This document shows positions 7,908-17,810 of a stretch of DNA of 64,000 nt, in pieces (position 1 is the stretch's first letter; each line of letters opens with the position of its first letter). The DNA is from Oscillospiraceae bacterium (GTDB lineage Bacteria > Bacillota > Clostridia > Oscillospirales > UBA929), in contig WRLU01000003.1 in assembly GCA_009777475.1 (NCBI GenBank), positions 1 to 64,000 of the forward strand. Direction: 5' to 3'. Below the pieces are notes generated by a model that was not told the origin of the DNA, did no database searches, and saw only the letters and a list, made by a program, of their open reading frames with translations. The position numbers and the translations under genes are program-made.

Positions 7908-10079
7908 CTATTGTATTTCATATCCCTCATGTGTTACGGTGACTGTTTTCCTGATGCCGTTTTCCGCTATGACCCGGAAGCTCAATCGTGTTATCTGCTC
8001 GGGCAAGCATGGGCTGAGCATTATCCTGCCGTTTTGCTTTGAAAGCCCGGCAAATCCCATTACAGCAATCAGCCACGCCCCGGCATTGGCTGCCGGATGG
8101 GTGCCGCCTATATAAATCTCGCCTGCCCAGCTTTTGCTAGTGCCGGTCAGGTCAATGGATGCTGTTTTGAGAAAATGATCCCACGCCAAATCGGCTCTGC
8201 CGAACCGGCAGGCAGTCAGCGCATACATACAGGCGGAGAGCGAACTGCCGTGTTCGGTGCGCGGCTCGTAATACTCCCAGTTACGCCGCACGGCTTCGGG
8301 GCTGAAGAGTTCTGGGAAAAGTGCCATCATGGCAACAACATCCGCTTGTTTGATAATCTGCGTGTGCGCCGCCACGCCGTTATTTGACCCCCAATATTCC
8401 TGTTTGTGCAGAATGCGGCTGCTCACTGTTCTTAAGCTGCAATCCTCTAAGTCAAAATATCCGTCAAATTGCTCAATAATTTTTTCAGGGTCAAATTGCG
8501 GCTTGATTTTAGGCAGAAGCTCACGGCAAAATGCCAAATCTTCCTTGAAATCCAGCCTATCCATCAATGCCCTATACTCGGAAGGGTATTTCCCCTTGAG
8601 ATAGTCTGCTGTTTTTATGGTGTTTTCTAAACAAAACGCTGCCATTTGATTTGTAAAGACCGAGTTATTTACCCTTTCATGATACTCGTCTGGCCCCACA
8701 ACATCCAGTAATTCAACCTTGCCGTTGTCCACCCTTTGGTGGGTTCTGGATATAAAGAAGCGGGCAACCTGAAAAATCACTTCGGCACCGCCCTCCCGCA
8801 GGAGGGAATCGTCCCCGCTAAGGGCAAAATAGTGCCACATGGCATAGGCTATATCGCCTGATACGTGGATTTGCTTGTCTCTGAAATAGGTGCGTAGCGG
8901 GCGGCGTGTAAAAATGTCATTGGCGTTGAAGTAGCTACATCCCTCGGCACCGCCCTCCTGGCTCTCCCAAGCATAAAACGCCCCTCTGAAACCGTATTCT
9001 TTGGCTTTTTTTAATGCGCCGGGCAAGGTTTCAATCCTATAGCGCAGAAGATTTTTGGCCAACGCAGGATCGGTATGGGCGAAGAAAGGGAACAGGAATA
9101 TCTCGGTATCCCAGAAAATCGCCCCCTTATAAGTCTGACCCGAAAGGCCCCTTGCCGGGATCGATAAATTATCTGCGTGACGCGGGGCAATGCTGTGAAG
9201 ATGATAAATACTGGCATTTAGTGCACGCTGAGCCTTGTCATCACCTTCTAATGTCACCTCGGAATTTTGCCAGAGAGCATCCCATGCCGCCTCATGCTCG
9301 GCTAAAACGCCGCAAAACCCCAGTTTTTCAGCCTCTATCACCAAATCCTCTGCCGATTTATTAAGCTGCTCCCCTTTCTGACCGCTGTATACGGCACAAA
9401 ATAAGGCAAGAGTGTACTCCTGTCCCGCCTTGCCGTCAAAAGAAATATGCCGGTAAAGTCCGGTTTTAGCCATTTCATGGACCTCATCGGCAGGGAAATC
9501 ATACACCGCCGCCTGAGAGACCACTACGGGGAACGATAATTCTCCGGTTTTTGATGATACCACCAAAACACGCCCTGTTTTGAAGGCATGGTCAAACAGA
9601 TGCGGCCCATTAATGTCCCATATATCAGTAACTATTCCGGTTATAATCTCAACCCTTGAGTCTTCGCAAAGCTTGAACGTCAGCCTTGAGGCAATCAGAT
9701 TGTGCCTGACCATTGAGCAAAGCCTCTCGCTTTTTAGCGTAGCTTTTCCGAAATCAGTTTCCCTCTCATGCACCCCGCGGCGGAAATCAATGGTTTGGGT
9801 ATGCTCCTTTGTTTCCGTCTCCCCTAAAGCCATTGGAATTCTATCAATTAAAATTTTGCAGAAAACACCATTGGGGGCATTGACCGGCTCGCGCCATTTG
9901 TCTCCGTTCTGGTCATATATCCCGGCAAGATTGACCGCAGACAGCTCATCCTTGCCCCATTCATCCATTGTACCCCTGTACCCAATAAACCCATTGCCTA
10001 TCAGGAACCGATTCCCATTGGTGATGACCTCGTTTTTATCAAAGCCGCTCCTTGTATATTTCCATATATCTGCATTCAT
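7908..10079 (-). CDS. Glycoside hydrolase family 65 (maltose/kojibiose phosphorylase-like)
   Basis: ITNGNRFLIGNGFIGYRGTMDE, GAIFWDTEIFLFPFF, VVGPDEYHERVNNSVFTNQMA. Confidence 0.9.
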   Translation of the reverse strand: MNADIWKYTRSGFDKNEVITNGNRFLIGNGFIGYRGTMDEWGKDELSAVNLAGIYDQNGDKWREPVNAPNGVFCKILIDRIPMALGETETKEHTQTIDFRRGVHERETDFGKATLKSERLCSMVRHNLIASRLTFKLCEDSRVEIITGIVTDIWDINGPHLFDHAFKTGRVLVVSSKTGELSFPVVVSQAAVYDFPADEVHEMAKTGLYRHISFDGKAGQEYTLALFCAVYSGQKGEQLNKSAEDLVIEAEKLGFCGVLAEHEAAWDALWQNSEVTLEGDDKAQRALNASIYHLHSIAPRHADNLSIPARGLSGQTYKGAIFWDTEIFLFPFFAHTDPALAKNLLRYRIETLPGALKKAKEYGFRGAFYAWESQEGGAEGCSYFNANDIFTRRPLRTYFRDKQIHVSGDIAYAMWHYFALSGDDSLLREGGAEVIFQVARFFISRTHQRVDNGKVELLDVVGPDEYHERVNNSVFTNQMAAFCLENTIKTADYLKGKYPSEYRALMDRLDFKEDLAFCRELLPKIKPQFDPEKIIEQFDGYFDLEDCSLRTVSSRILHKQEYWGSNNGVAAHTQIIKQADVVAMMALFPELFSPEAVRRNWEYYEPRTEHGSSLSACMYALTACRFGRADLAWDHFLKTASIDLTGTSKSWAGEIYIGGTHPAANAGAWLIAVMGFAGLSKQNGRIMLSPCLPEQITRLSFRVIAENGIRKTVTVTHEGYEIQ

Positions 10080-10373
10080 AATAGTTCCACGCCTCCCCTC
10101 TGCCTTATAACCCACTAAGTCTATCATTGACCCTTTGCTTTTGCAAGCCCCCTCTGTAAATTTTTTTGCTTAAGAAATCCGTAAGAAAAGCATCAGCCCA
10201 TTTGTAAGAATCATGCCTTATCATAAAAAACGGAGAGCGGGGGGGAAGCCCGGGAGTCTTTCCGCTTTAACTTTAACATGGGGGTGTGGTATAGTGAAGC
10301 AGGCTAATCCGGTCGACTGCAAAATGCAAATGCCGGGGAACAGCAGCAAATTGTACGAGGGGAGCGGGTATAT

Positions 10374-11060
10374 CTGAATATTTTAGTTTGTGACGATGAC
10401 CGTGAGATCTGCGAGGCAATCAACATCTACCTCAGCCACGAGGGGTACACCGTTTTACAGGCGTATAATGGGGTCGAGGCGTTTGATATCGCTAGAAAAA
10501 ATGACCTGCATCTTATCATTATGGATGTTATGATGCCACAAATGGACGGTCACAGGGCGACAATACGTATCCGGGAGGAGTGCAATGCGCCTATTCTAAT
10601 GCTTTCGGCAAAGAGCGAGGATACAGACAAAATCATGGGGCTTTCCATCGGTGCCGACGATTACTTGACTAAACCCTTCAATCCCTTGGAGCTGACGGCA
10701 CGCGTTAAAAGCTTACTTAGAAGATATACCCAATTAGGCGCGAGGGAAGAACAAACAGGGGTATACACTTCAGGCGGCCTTGTTTTAGACGAAAACGCTA
10801 AAACGGTAACAGTGGATGGGGAACCGGTTCACCTGACGCCGGTGGAAATCGGCATATTGTCTTTTTTGCTGAAAAACGCCGGCAGGGTATTTTCCATAGG
10901 CCAAATTTACGAACAGGTGTGGGATGAACCCGCATACAGCCCCGAAAATACGGTGGCAGTGCATATCCGGCGCATACGCGAAAAAATTGAAATAAATCCA
11001 AAGCAACCAAAATATTTAAAGGTGGTGTGGGGAATTGGCTACAAAATTGAAAAGCTTTAG
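10374..11060 (+). CDS. OmpR/PhoB-family response regulator, probable CTG start
   Basis: In-frame extension upstream of the called ORF gives LNILVCDDDREICEAINIYLSHEGYTVLQAYNG...LIIMDVMMPQMDG; RBS GAGGGGAG about 8-10 nt before CTG; winged-helix C-terminus. Confidence 0.88.
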   Translation: MNILVCDDDREICEAINIYLSHEGYTVLQAYNGVEAFDIARKNDLHLIIMDVMMPQMDGHRATIRIREECNAPILMLSAKSEDTDKIMGLSIGADDYLTKPFNPLELTARVKSLLRRYTQLGAREEQTGVYTSGGLVLDENAKTVTVDGEPVHLTPVEIGILSFLLKNAGRVFSIGQIYEQVWDEPAYSPENTVAVHIRRIREKIEINPKQPKYLKVVWGIGYKIEKL

Positions 11061-13149
11061 CAGACACTTAGGTGTCAAGACCTTATCGTTTATCCTGTGC
11101 ATATCGTCCCTGGCGGGGATATTGATGCTGTTAATCTACGCCGACTCCGGGGAATATGTGTTCGAGTCCATGGCGGATCTCATCGAGGGCAGGCCCTTTT
11201 ACGAGAGCCATTACTTGTCGAGAGAGTCAGCCTACCGGATTGAGAGAGTCCTCGACACGGCAGGCTGGTATTCCGAGGACAGCACAGAGGCAAAGGAAAC
11301 ATATGAAAATACTATTGAATCCCTAAGGGAGATGCCCGGAATTAGGTTTTATGTCAAAACTCCCTACAGAACTGTGTACAACATTGAAAGCAAGCCATCC
11401 GATTATTTTTTAAAAAAGCAGAAGGTTTGGTATCTTTTCAATAATGGGAATGCAGATGTATATACCGGATATCTGCGTCCTGCGTATGGCCTTGGTCCTA
11501 ACATTCCGCATTCGGTTGAGGCAGTGCCGGCAGATGAACCGGCTGAGGAGCCGCCGCCAGCAGGGGACTATTATGATGACGAATATGCGGTTGATGAGCC
11601 GGCGGATGAGGCTGAGGAAATGCAGTATGTTGAAATCCCCGTATACTCAGATGACCAGTACGAGGCGTATTTCTACATGACCGATGATGCCCTATCGGAA
11701 TTAGAAAACACCTTCAATGACGAAGTAAGGCAGGCGGGAGGGATTTTGATCGCCATGCTGGGTCTCGGACTCATCGCATTGCTCTGCCTTATACATCTGC
11801 TGCTTGTCTGCGGCAGGCACCCCGGATGCCAAGAGCTTCACATAGGTTTCTGGGATAGGCCGTGGTTGGATGTCGGTCTTTTGGTAACCTGTCTGCTTGG
11901 GTTTTTAGCAGTGAATGTTACGGTAAGTGCTCTTGATTTATACTACAATACCCAGCCGATTTATACTAAGACATCGGTAGCTGCAATATTGGCAGGCATG
12001 GGTGTCCTCCTTTGCGCTTTGGCAGGACTGTGGTGGCTGCTTTCGGCTGTCAAAAGGCTCAAAAACCGTACTTTTCTGCGCCATACCTTGATAGGAATAG
12101 TGTTTTGCGGGTTTTTCAGAGCTGTGCGAAATTCCTCCCGGGGCATAATCAGGCATTGGAACGTTTCCCTGCAAATGGGTGCATACGCGGCGGTAATCAG
12201 CGGCATAAGCACGTTTATTGTTGTTATACCAACGGCAAATCAAGCTTACGGCATGGCGTTTTTTATGATGCTAGTATGTGTTGGGGGCTCTGCATTTTTA
12301 ACTGCTAAGTGGGCAGCAAGGCTCTCGGAGCTGGAGCAGGCTTTGAAAAAGCTCAGCGAGGGCGATCATTCGGTTAAGGTTGATGAAAAAGGAATAAGCT
12401 TTGTATACCGGATGGCGTGTTCCCTCAACCGGGCGGGGCAGGGTTTGCAAAAAGCAGTACACAACGCTATGAAATCAGAACGGTTTAAAACAGAGCTTAT
12501 ATCCAATGTGTCCCATGATTTGAGAACGCCGCTGACTTCTGTTATTACCTATGCAGATTTACTTCAATCAGAGGGGCTTGACCACCCGGATGCACCTCGT
12601 TATGTGGAGGTAATCACCCAAAAGGCAAAACGCCTCAAAGACCTAACAGACGATTTGTTTGAAGCCTCTAAAGCAGCATCAGGAGAAATTTCGGCAATAA
12701 TCGCCCCAATAGATATGATGCAGCTTGTAAGTCAGTCACTTGGCGAAACAAACGACCGTATGAAGGAGGCCGGGCTGGATGTCCGCATAGGCGGAGAATT
12801 CCCATTTGCTTTAGCCGATGGTAAGATGATGTGGCGTGTATTTGAAAATCTGCTTGGCAATATTTTAAAATATTCTATGCCCGGCTCTCGTGTATATATA
12901 GACGGTTCAAGTAATAACGGCTGTGTGACGATAACTCTTCGCAACATATCTAAAGACCCGCTTCCGCCTAACCCGGTTGCCTTTACCGAACGCTTTACCC
13001 GCGGAGACGAGTCGCGTTCTGATGAAGGAAGCGGCTTGGGTCTGGCAATTGTCAAGAGTTTTATGGATCTGCAAAATGGTCAGCTATGTATTTCCTGCGA
13101 CGGCGACTTGTTTAAGGCGGCTATTTCTCTGCCGGGGGCTGATGTTTAG
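11035..13149 (+). CDS. Membrane sensor histidine kinase
   Basis: Multiple TMs; H-box FKTELISNVSHDLRTPLTSVITYADLL; G box DEGSGLGLAIVKSFM; TTG start overlapping the RR. Confidence 0.92.
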   Translation: MATKLKSFSRHLGVKTLSFILCISSLAGILMLLIYADSGEYVFESMADLIEGRPFYESHYLSRESAYRIERVLDTAGWYSEDSTEAKETYENTIESLREMPGIRFYVKTPYRTVYNIESKPSDYFLKKQKVWYLFNNGNADVYTGYLRPAYGLGPNIPHSVEAVPADEPAEEPPPAGDYYDDEYAVDEPADEAEEMQYVEIPVYSDDQYEAYFYMTDDALSELENTFNDEVRQAGGILIAMLGLGLIALLCLIHLLLVCGRHPGCQELHIGFWDRPWLDVGLLVTCLLGFLAVNVTVSALDLYYNTQPIYTKTSVAAILAGMGVLLCALAGLWWLLSAVKRLKNRTFLRHTLIGIVFCGFFRAVRNSSRGIIRHWNVSLQMGAYAAVISGISTFIVVIPTANQAYGMAFFMMLVCVGGSAFLTAKWAARLSELEQALKKLSEGDHSVKVDEKGISFVYRMACSLNRAGQGLQKAVHNAMKSERFKTELISNVSHDLRTPLTSVITYADLLQSEGLDHPDAPRYVEVITQKAKRLKDLTDDLFEASKAASGEISAIIAPIDMMQLVSQSLGETNDRMKEAGLDVRIGGEFPFALADGKMMWRVFENLLGNILKYSMPGSRVYIDGSSNNGCVTITLRNISKDPLPPNPVAFTERFTRGDESRSDEGSGLGLAIVKSFMDLQNGQLCISCDGDLFKAAISLPGADV
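12942..13149 (+). repeat. HK gene 3' end, copy 1 (part of intact HK)
   Basis: Aligns without gaps to 14499-14706 (offset 1557). Confidence 0.93.
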
Positions 13150-13321
13150 AAGAATGCACAGGTGCGTGTACTTAAGTGCCCGCATCCTAGGTTGATAGCT
13201 GAGTATCGGCAGCAAATATGAATAAACTGTAAACAGTAGTCGAATAGCATTGATTGTTGTCTAAAGTTGTGGTAAAATTGCTGCGGTGTTTTTGTGGTGT
13301 TTGGTTTTTTTAGAAAATGCA

Positions 13322-13350
13322 TTGACGTTAGTAGGCAACTGTGTTATCAT
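13322..13350 (+). promoter_or_regulatory. Sigma70-type promoter for inserted two-gene cargo
   Basis: TTGACG - 17 bp - TATCAT. Confidence 0.75.
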
Positions 13351-13366
13351 AGAGAGGTGTTGTTAT

Positions 13367-13774
13367 TTGTACAGGGCTCGCGACTGCCTTTTCACCAATG
13401 AGGACTCGTTTTTTTTAATATTTTTTGGGGCATGGCTCGGTTCGGGTGTGCTCAGATCTGAAGGTCTCGGGTGGTCTTTTGTCATCCCGATTATTTTCCT
13501 ACTATGGAGTTTTTGTCTGCTTGTATGTGAATTCAGAATGCTTGTTTCTCCTGATATTGTAAGCGAAGAGGTAGATCGGGCTAGAGCATCGCTTCTCATA
13601 CTCTTTTGTTCTTTTGTTTTTATTGCCTTTGGGTTGGGACTTTCGCTTCAGGAGATTCTATTACTAGCTACTATTTTGATTCTATGGGCAGTATCGTCCT
13701 TTGCAACTAAATTTATTTTCAGGAAGGAAATGTTAAATGGAGATTTTTCAGATGCTTGCTCAGGAGAGCAATAA
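13367..13774 (+). CDS. Small multi-pass membrane protein, probable TTG start
   Basis: TTG 7-8 nt after AGAGGTG RBS, downstream of promoter 13322-13350; several hydrophobic segments. Confidence 0.6.
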   Translation: MYRARDCLFTNEDSFFLIFFGAWLGSGVLRSEGLGWSFVIPIIFLLWSFCLLVCEFRMLVSPDIVSEEVDRARASLLILFCSFVFIAFGLGLSLQEILLLATILILWAVSSFATKFIFRKEMLNGDFSDACSGEQ

Positions 13775-14510
13775 GGGTGTCACTATAGAGGACATCCAAA
13801 AGATTTTTGTCGTAGCAATAGTAGCTATATTGAATTTATTGCTTTGGTTTGTCATTTTACCCCGCTTAGCATCTAAGAAAAAAACAAAAGATGACATCTA
13901 CATACAGTATCTGAAAAATGAAATTCAACTTGATGAGGCTCGTAAGCATTGCTATAAATTTGATACGAGTTCAAATCGCAAAAAGTCGGATTGTTTACTC
14001 ACTGCTTTGACACCAGTTGCTAATGCAAAGTCTATAATAGATGTAGATTCTTGGCCTACAATCAAAGATCAACTGTTGGAGCAAAAAAGCGGAGAATCTG
14101 AGAGTGTAATTATTTTTGCATTCGATATTACACATCAGTTATTGGCTACACAGCGAGTTCTAAAACATATTTCTGATGGTATTCAAATAACTTTTTTAGT
14201 CCCCCAAACAGAAGCTGTCAAATCAGAGGAGCTTGCTAAGAGTCAGGTAATGAAGTTATTTACAAATGAGCAACAGAAAGTTGCGGCAAAAAAAATAAGC
14301 ATTACAATGATTAAAGAAGGAGCGACAGAGGCTGTTTTTGAAAATTTGGTTAAATCTACAATTGATGCAGCAGCAATTTTATGTGACAATGGCTATGTTG
14401 CCCTTTCATACAATGAAAAATTTTTCGAAGCCCCAAAAGATTATATTGTTCCATTTTGTAAAAAATTAGGGTTATTGCAAAGTGATATCCTAACAGAACA
14501 ACATATCTAA
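13737..14510 (+). CDS. Membrane-anchored protein of unknown function (N-terminal TM, soluble C-terminal domain)
   Basis: RBS AAGGAAATG; TM KIFVVAIVAILNLLLWFVILPRL; stop codon lies inside the duplicated HK sequence. Confidence 0.7.
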   Translation: MEIFQMLAQESNKGVTIEDIQKIFVVAIVAILNLLLWFVILPRLASKKKTKDDIYIQYLKNEIQLDEARKHCYKFDTSSNRKKSDCLLTALTPVANAKSIIDVDSWPTIKDQLLEQKSGESESVIIFAFDITHQLLATQRVLKHISDGIQITFLVPQTEAVKSEELAKSQVMKLFTNEQQKVAAKKISITMIKEGATEAVFENLVKSTIDAAAILCDNGYVALSYNEKFFEAPKDYIVPFCKKLGLLQSDILTEQHI

Positions 14511-14706
14511 GGACCCGCTTCCGCCTAACCCGGTTGCCTTTACCGAACGCTTTACCCGCGGAGACGAGTCGCGCTCTGACGAAGGAAGCGGCTTGGGTCT
14601 GGCAATTGTCAAAAGCTTCATGGAGCTGCAAAACGGCCAGCTTTCCATTTCCTGCGATGGCGACTTGTTTAAGACAGAAATTTCCCTTCCCGCGGCGGAT
14701 ATTTAG
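14499..14706 (+). pseudogene. Second copy of HK 3' end (68 codons with stop)
   Basis: First ~75 bp near identical to 12942-13016, then diverging, mostly at third positions; same stop TAG. Confidence 0.92.
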
Positions 14707-14715
14707 AGTAAGCCT

Positions 14716-14757
14716 AATTTTTAGGCGGGAAAATTTCCCGCCTAAAAATTATTTTTT
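14716..14757 (+). terminator. Strong terminator
   Basis: AATTTTTAGGCGGGAAA/TTTCCCGCCTAAAAATT followed by ATTTTTT. Confidence 0.9.
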
Positions 14758-14761
14758 GCCG

Positions 14762-14790
14762 TTGATAAAAAAATTTTTATGTGATATAAT
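14762..14790 (+). promoter_or_regulatory. Sigma70-type promoter upstream of mazF-like gene
   Basis: TTGATA - 17 bp - TATAAT. Confidence 0.8.
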
Positions 14791-14925
14791 GACGCGGTAT
14801 ACTGGGCTTCAAACGAATGCAAGAAGAAATTTTGTGTGCACGGCGGTATAATTACCCCTTGTTTGTGGGAAAATGGTATTGACCATTACAGAGAGGTCAG
14901 AATTTTCCGAAAGAGGTGGTTTTTT

Positions 14926-15324
14926 GTGAACGCCAGTATCCGTTTAGAAGCCGGCACAGTTGCCAGGATGTGCGAGGAACCAGTAAAGCGCGGGGATATT
15001 TTCTTTGCAGATTTGAGTCCGGTCGTGGGCAGTGAGCAGGGCGGTATACGCCCGGTTCTGATTGTCCAGAACAACGTTGGCAACCGTCATAGCCCAACTG
15101 TCATAGCCGCTGCCATTACAAGCCAGATAGGCAAGGCGCGTCTGCCTACCCATATTGAACTGTCCGCTCGTACCTATGGACTTTCCCGCGATTCGGTGGT
15201 TTTGTTAGAACAGGTCCGCACTATCGACAAGCGAAGGCTTAGGGAACGTATGGGATCCTTGGACGAGAGCCTTATGTATGAGGTGGATTCAGCTTTGGCA
15301 GTTAGCTTCGGGCTTGAAGCGTAG
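14926..15324 (+). CDS. MazF/PemK-family endoribonuclease (EndoA-like), GTG start
   Basis: [59 protein letters not shown]. Confidence 0.9.
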   Translation: MNASIRLEAGTVARMCEEPVKRGDIFFADLSPVVGSEQGGIRPVLIVQNNVGNRHSPTVIAAAITSQIGKARLPTHIELSARTYGLSRDSVVLLEQVRTIDKRRLRERMGSLDESLMYEVDSALAVSFGLEA

Positions 15325-15380
15325 CCCGATCAATCCGTGAGCCGGCCTAGCCCGGCTCCTACATACAGGGGGAATGCCAT

Positions 15381-15980
15381 ATGGCAAGAAGGAAGGTTAT
15401 TATTTGTACCTCCGTGTTTTTTGTGATTGCTGCCTTGATTGTGAGCTATGGTGCCGTTGCCGCAGATTTGGGCAAGCAGAAGGACCCGGTTGTTACTCTT
15501 AGCTACGCCGATGAGTTAAATACCCAATCTAAAGAAACCATTGAAAAAATCATCGACCAAAAGATTGCGGCAATCCTCGGGAACGTATCTTCAGGAGACG
15601 ATGGCAATGAAATTGATCCTACAGCCCTGCTTGGCCAGGAGGGGTTCCTTAATGCTGTTATTGACGGTGTTTACGAAAAGATGGCGTCAAATGGAGCTGT
15701 AACCCAAGGCGGAACCGGATTCCGTCAGGTAGATGTAAAAAAAGGAAAAACAGTTATCATGGGATTAGGTTCCATGGCGTTAGTGCGTAAGGGTGATGCG
15801 GTATGCGTAGCCTCAGGTGTAGGGTTAATTGACACAACCGCAGGAAATGTTTTGGAGGGCGGCAAGAAGCTTGTACATAACCATATGTATTTTGTTACTG
15901 TGGATCAAAAGGAAGGACGCGGGTTTTCGGCATCAAATGATTTGACTGTGTTCATTTGGGGGGATTATAGTATTAAGTAG
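15381..15980 (+). CDS. Secreted/membrane-anchored protein of unknown function
   Basis: RBS AGGGGG; N-terminal TM; conserved-looking VKKGKTVIMGLGSMALVRKGDAVCVASG. Confidence 0.7.
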   Translation: MARRKVIICTSVFFVIAALIVSYGAVAADLGKQKDPVVTLSYADELNTQSKETIEKIIDQKIAAILGNVSSGDDGNEIDPTALLGQEGFLNAVIDGVYEKMASNGAVTQGGTGFRQVDVKKGKTVIMGLGSMALVRKGDAVCVASGVGLIDTTAGNVLEGGKKLVHNHMYFVTVDQKEGRGFSASNDLTVFIWGDYSIK

Positions 15981-16006
15981 CAGAACTTTTTCAAGGAAGA
16001 ACGACT

Positions 16007-17506
16007 ATGTTAAGGAAGGTGAACTCCATGTCTATGGTAAAAGCGATATGCCACCATTGCGGGGAAGAAATACTACTTGATGACCAACACGCTTTGGGCT
16101 TCTGCTTCCATTGCGGCACACGAGCCACAGTCAAGCAGGCTGTGATGCGGTATGAGGAAGAGCAGGCAGACCGCGGAATACAGCAGAACACTGAAGAAGA
16201 TGACGATGTCATTGGTGCTGACGGAGCTGCCGCGCAGGAGATACATCTCCAGCTGGCTCTTGCCCAGGAGGATATGAAGGCGGGTATGTTTGAGTCTGCC
16301 GACTCAAGATATCGCAATGTTCTCACCAAAGAGGTAAACAATATTGAGGCGTTATGGGGTCATATTGCTGCTAAAACTTATAATTTAAGCCCCATGCCCC
16401 TACAGGATCCTGAAGATTTTGCCTATACCAACGCAATGAACCTATTCAAAAAGGATGCTATTCCCGAGGTAGAGGAATGGAAGGCCGCTTATTTCGATGC
16501 ATTTGAAAAGAGCTGCGAGGCTACTATTGATTCGGTTGACCCATGTGTCTTCCTCGAAGTCGAGGTTTTCAAGTGGAATGCCCAGAGCAATTCTTTTGCC
16601 TTCCCAATTTCTCGTGTTTTTGACTTAGAACCCATATTCGAGGAGGTCCTATGGGCAAATTGGAACGTGCTGTTCGAGTGCATACGCAATGAGGAAACAA
16701 AGGCATATTTGGTGGAAAAGGGTCACCGGGTCTGTAAAGAAATCTGGGATTATTTTGACACAGGCTTTTCTAACGCTGAGGAGCTGAAGGAGGGCAAGCT
16801 CAACCGTCTTTTGGGTCACTGGTATTTAAGACTGACTACCGGGAACATAAAGTCTGACGTGCTGAAAATTTCGGTAAACAACATGTCTGTGTATTATTTG
16901 GAGTCCTGTCGGCTCAAGGGGGGCTACTATGACTACTATCGTTATATCAAGGTGGATTCGGCGCAGCGTGTCCTGGCGGCGGAACACCGTCACTTTCCTT
17001 CACGGATAGGCTTAGGCGGGGATTTTGAAGCCGTTCCTGAATATATGCCGGTATTTGAGGTTTTAGCCATATATGACTATATTTTAGTTTTGCCTACAGC
17101 CCTTTATGTTCGTGCTGACCCTCAAAACATACCCGGGTATGAACGGTCGCTAGAATTTCAGAATAAATGCAGGGATCTTCCATGCTTTCAGCGCAGCAGC
17201 CTAAAGCACGCTATACAGATGCGTCCGCTCTCTGAAAACCATGATACGGCCGATGCAAGCAGGCGGGTTACCTCCTGCTATATAGCGACTGCCGTATACG
17301 GAGATGAGTGTGCGCCTCAAGTGCTGGCTCTCCGCCGGTTTAGGGACAACACCCTCAATAGATATGCTATTGGCAGAAGGCTGTCAGATTTATATTATAT
17401 GCTAAGTCCGCCGCTTGCCGAAAAACTTAAACACTCCGGAAAAGCTAATGCCGCTGTCCGGAAAGTGTTGGACGTGGTTGTCCGCATCTTTGGTTACACA
17501 CCGTGA
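16007..17506 (+). CDS. Zinc-ribbon protein with CFI-box-like C-terminus
   Basis: N-terminal ICHHCGEEI..GFCFHCGT; C-terminal CYIATAVYGDECAPQVLALRRFRDNTLNRYAIGRRLSDLYYMLSPPLAEKL. Confidence 0.75.
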   Translation: MLRKVNSMSMVKAICHHCGEEILLDDQHALGFCFHCGTRATVKQAVMRYEEEQADRGIQQNTEEDDDVIGADGAAAQEIHLQLALAQEDMKAGMFESADSRYRNVLTKEVNNIEALWGHIAAKTYNLSPMPLQDPEDFAYTNAMNLFKKDAIPEVEEWKAAYFDAFEKSCEATIDSVDPCVFLEVEVFKWNAQSNSFAFPISRVFDLEPIFEEVLWANWNVLFECIRNEETKAYLVEKGHRVCKEIWDYFDTGFSNAEELKEGKLNRLLGHWYLRLTTGNIKSDVLKISVNNMSVYYLESCRLKGGYYDYYRYIKVDSAQRVLAAEHRHFPSRIGLGGDFEAVPEYMPVFEVLAIYDYILVLPTALYVRADPQNIPGYERSLEFQNKCRDLPCFQRSSLKHAIQMRPLSENHDTADASRRVTSCYIATAVYGDECAPQVLALRRFRDNTLNRYAIGRRLSDLYYMLSPPLAEKLKHSGKANAAVRKVLDVVVRIFGYTP

Positions 17507-17546
17507 AAAAGGGGGCGGCAATTGTGCCGCCCCCTCTAATCGTATA

Positions 17547-17705
17547 CTATCGTTTATGCTTGTATGTCGAGCAAAATGTTTCTGTCTTATCAAGGGCGTA
17601 TTCGGTACCAACCTTGATACTGGATGCGTGGCAGCAGTTATCCGAGCCGTGAAAATCGCAAGTTTCAACTGTGCAGTTGATGTTATTATTTCTTCCCTTA
17701 GGCAT
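17547..17705 (-). CDS. DUF1540-type small Cys-rich protein
   Basis: MPKGRNNNINCTVETCDFHGSDNCCHASSIKVG...TETFCSTYKHKR. Confidence 0.75.
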   Translation of the reverse strand: MPKGRNNNINCTVETCDFHGSDNCCHASSIKVGTEYALDKTETFCSTYKHKR

Positions 17706-17810
17706 ATTTTTCCGTTCTCCTTTCAAATTTCGGATTGTCCTTCTTGCCATAGTATGCTCGTTAAATATTTGCTTCATTCTTATAATAAAGCCTGTTTAGG
17801 AGGGAATTTT

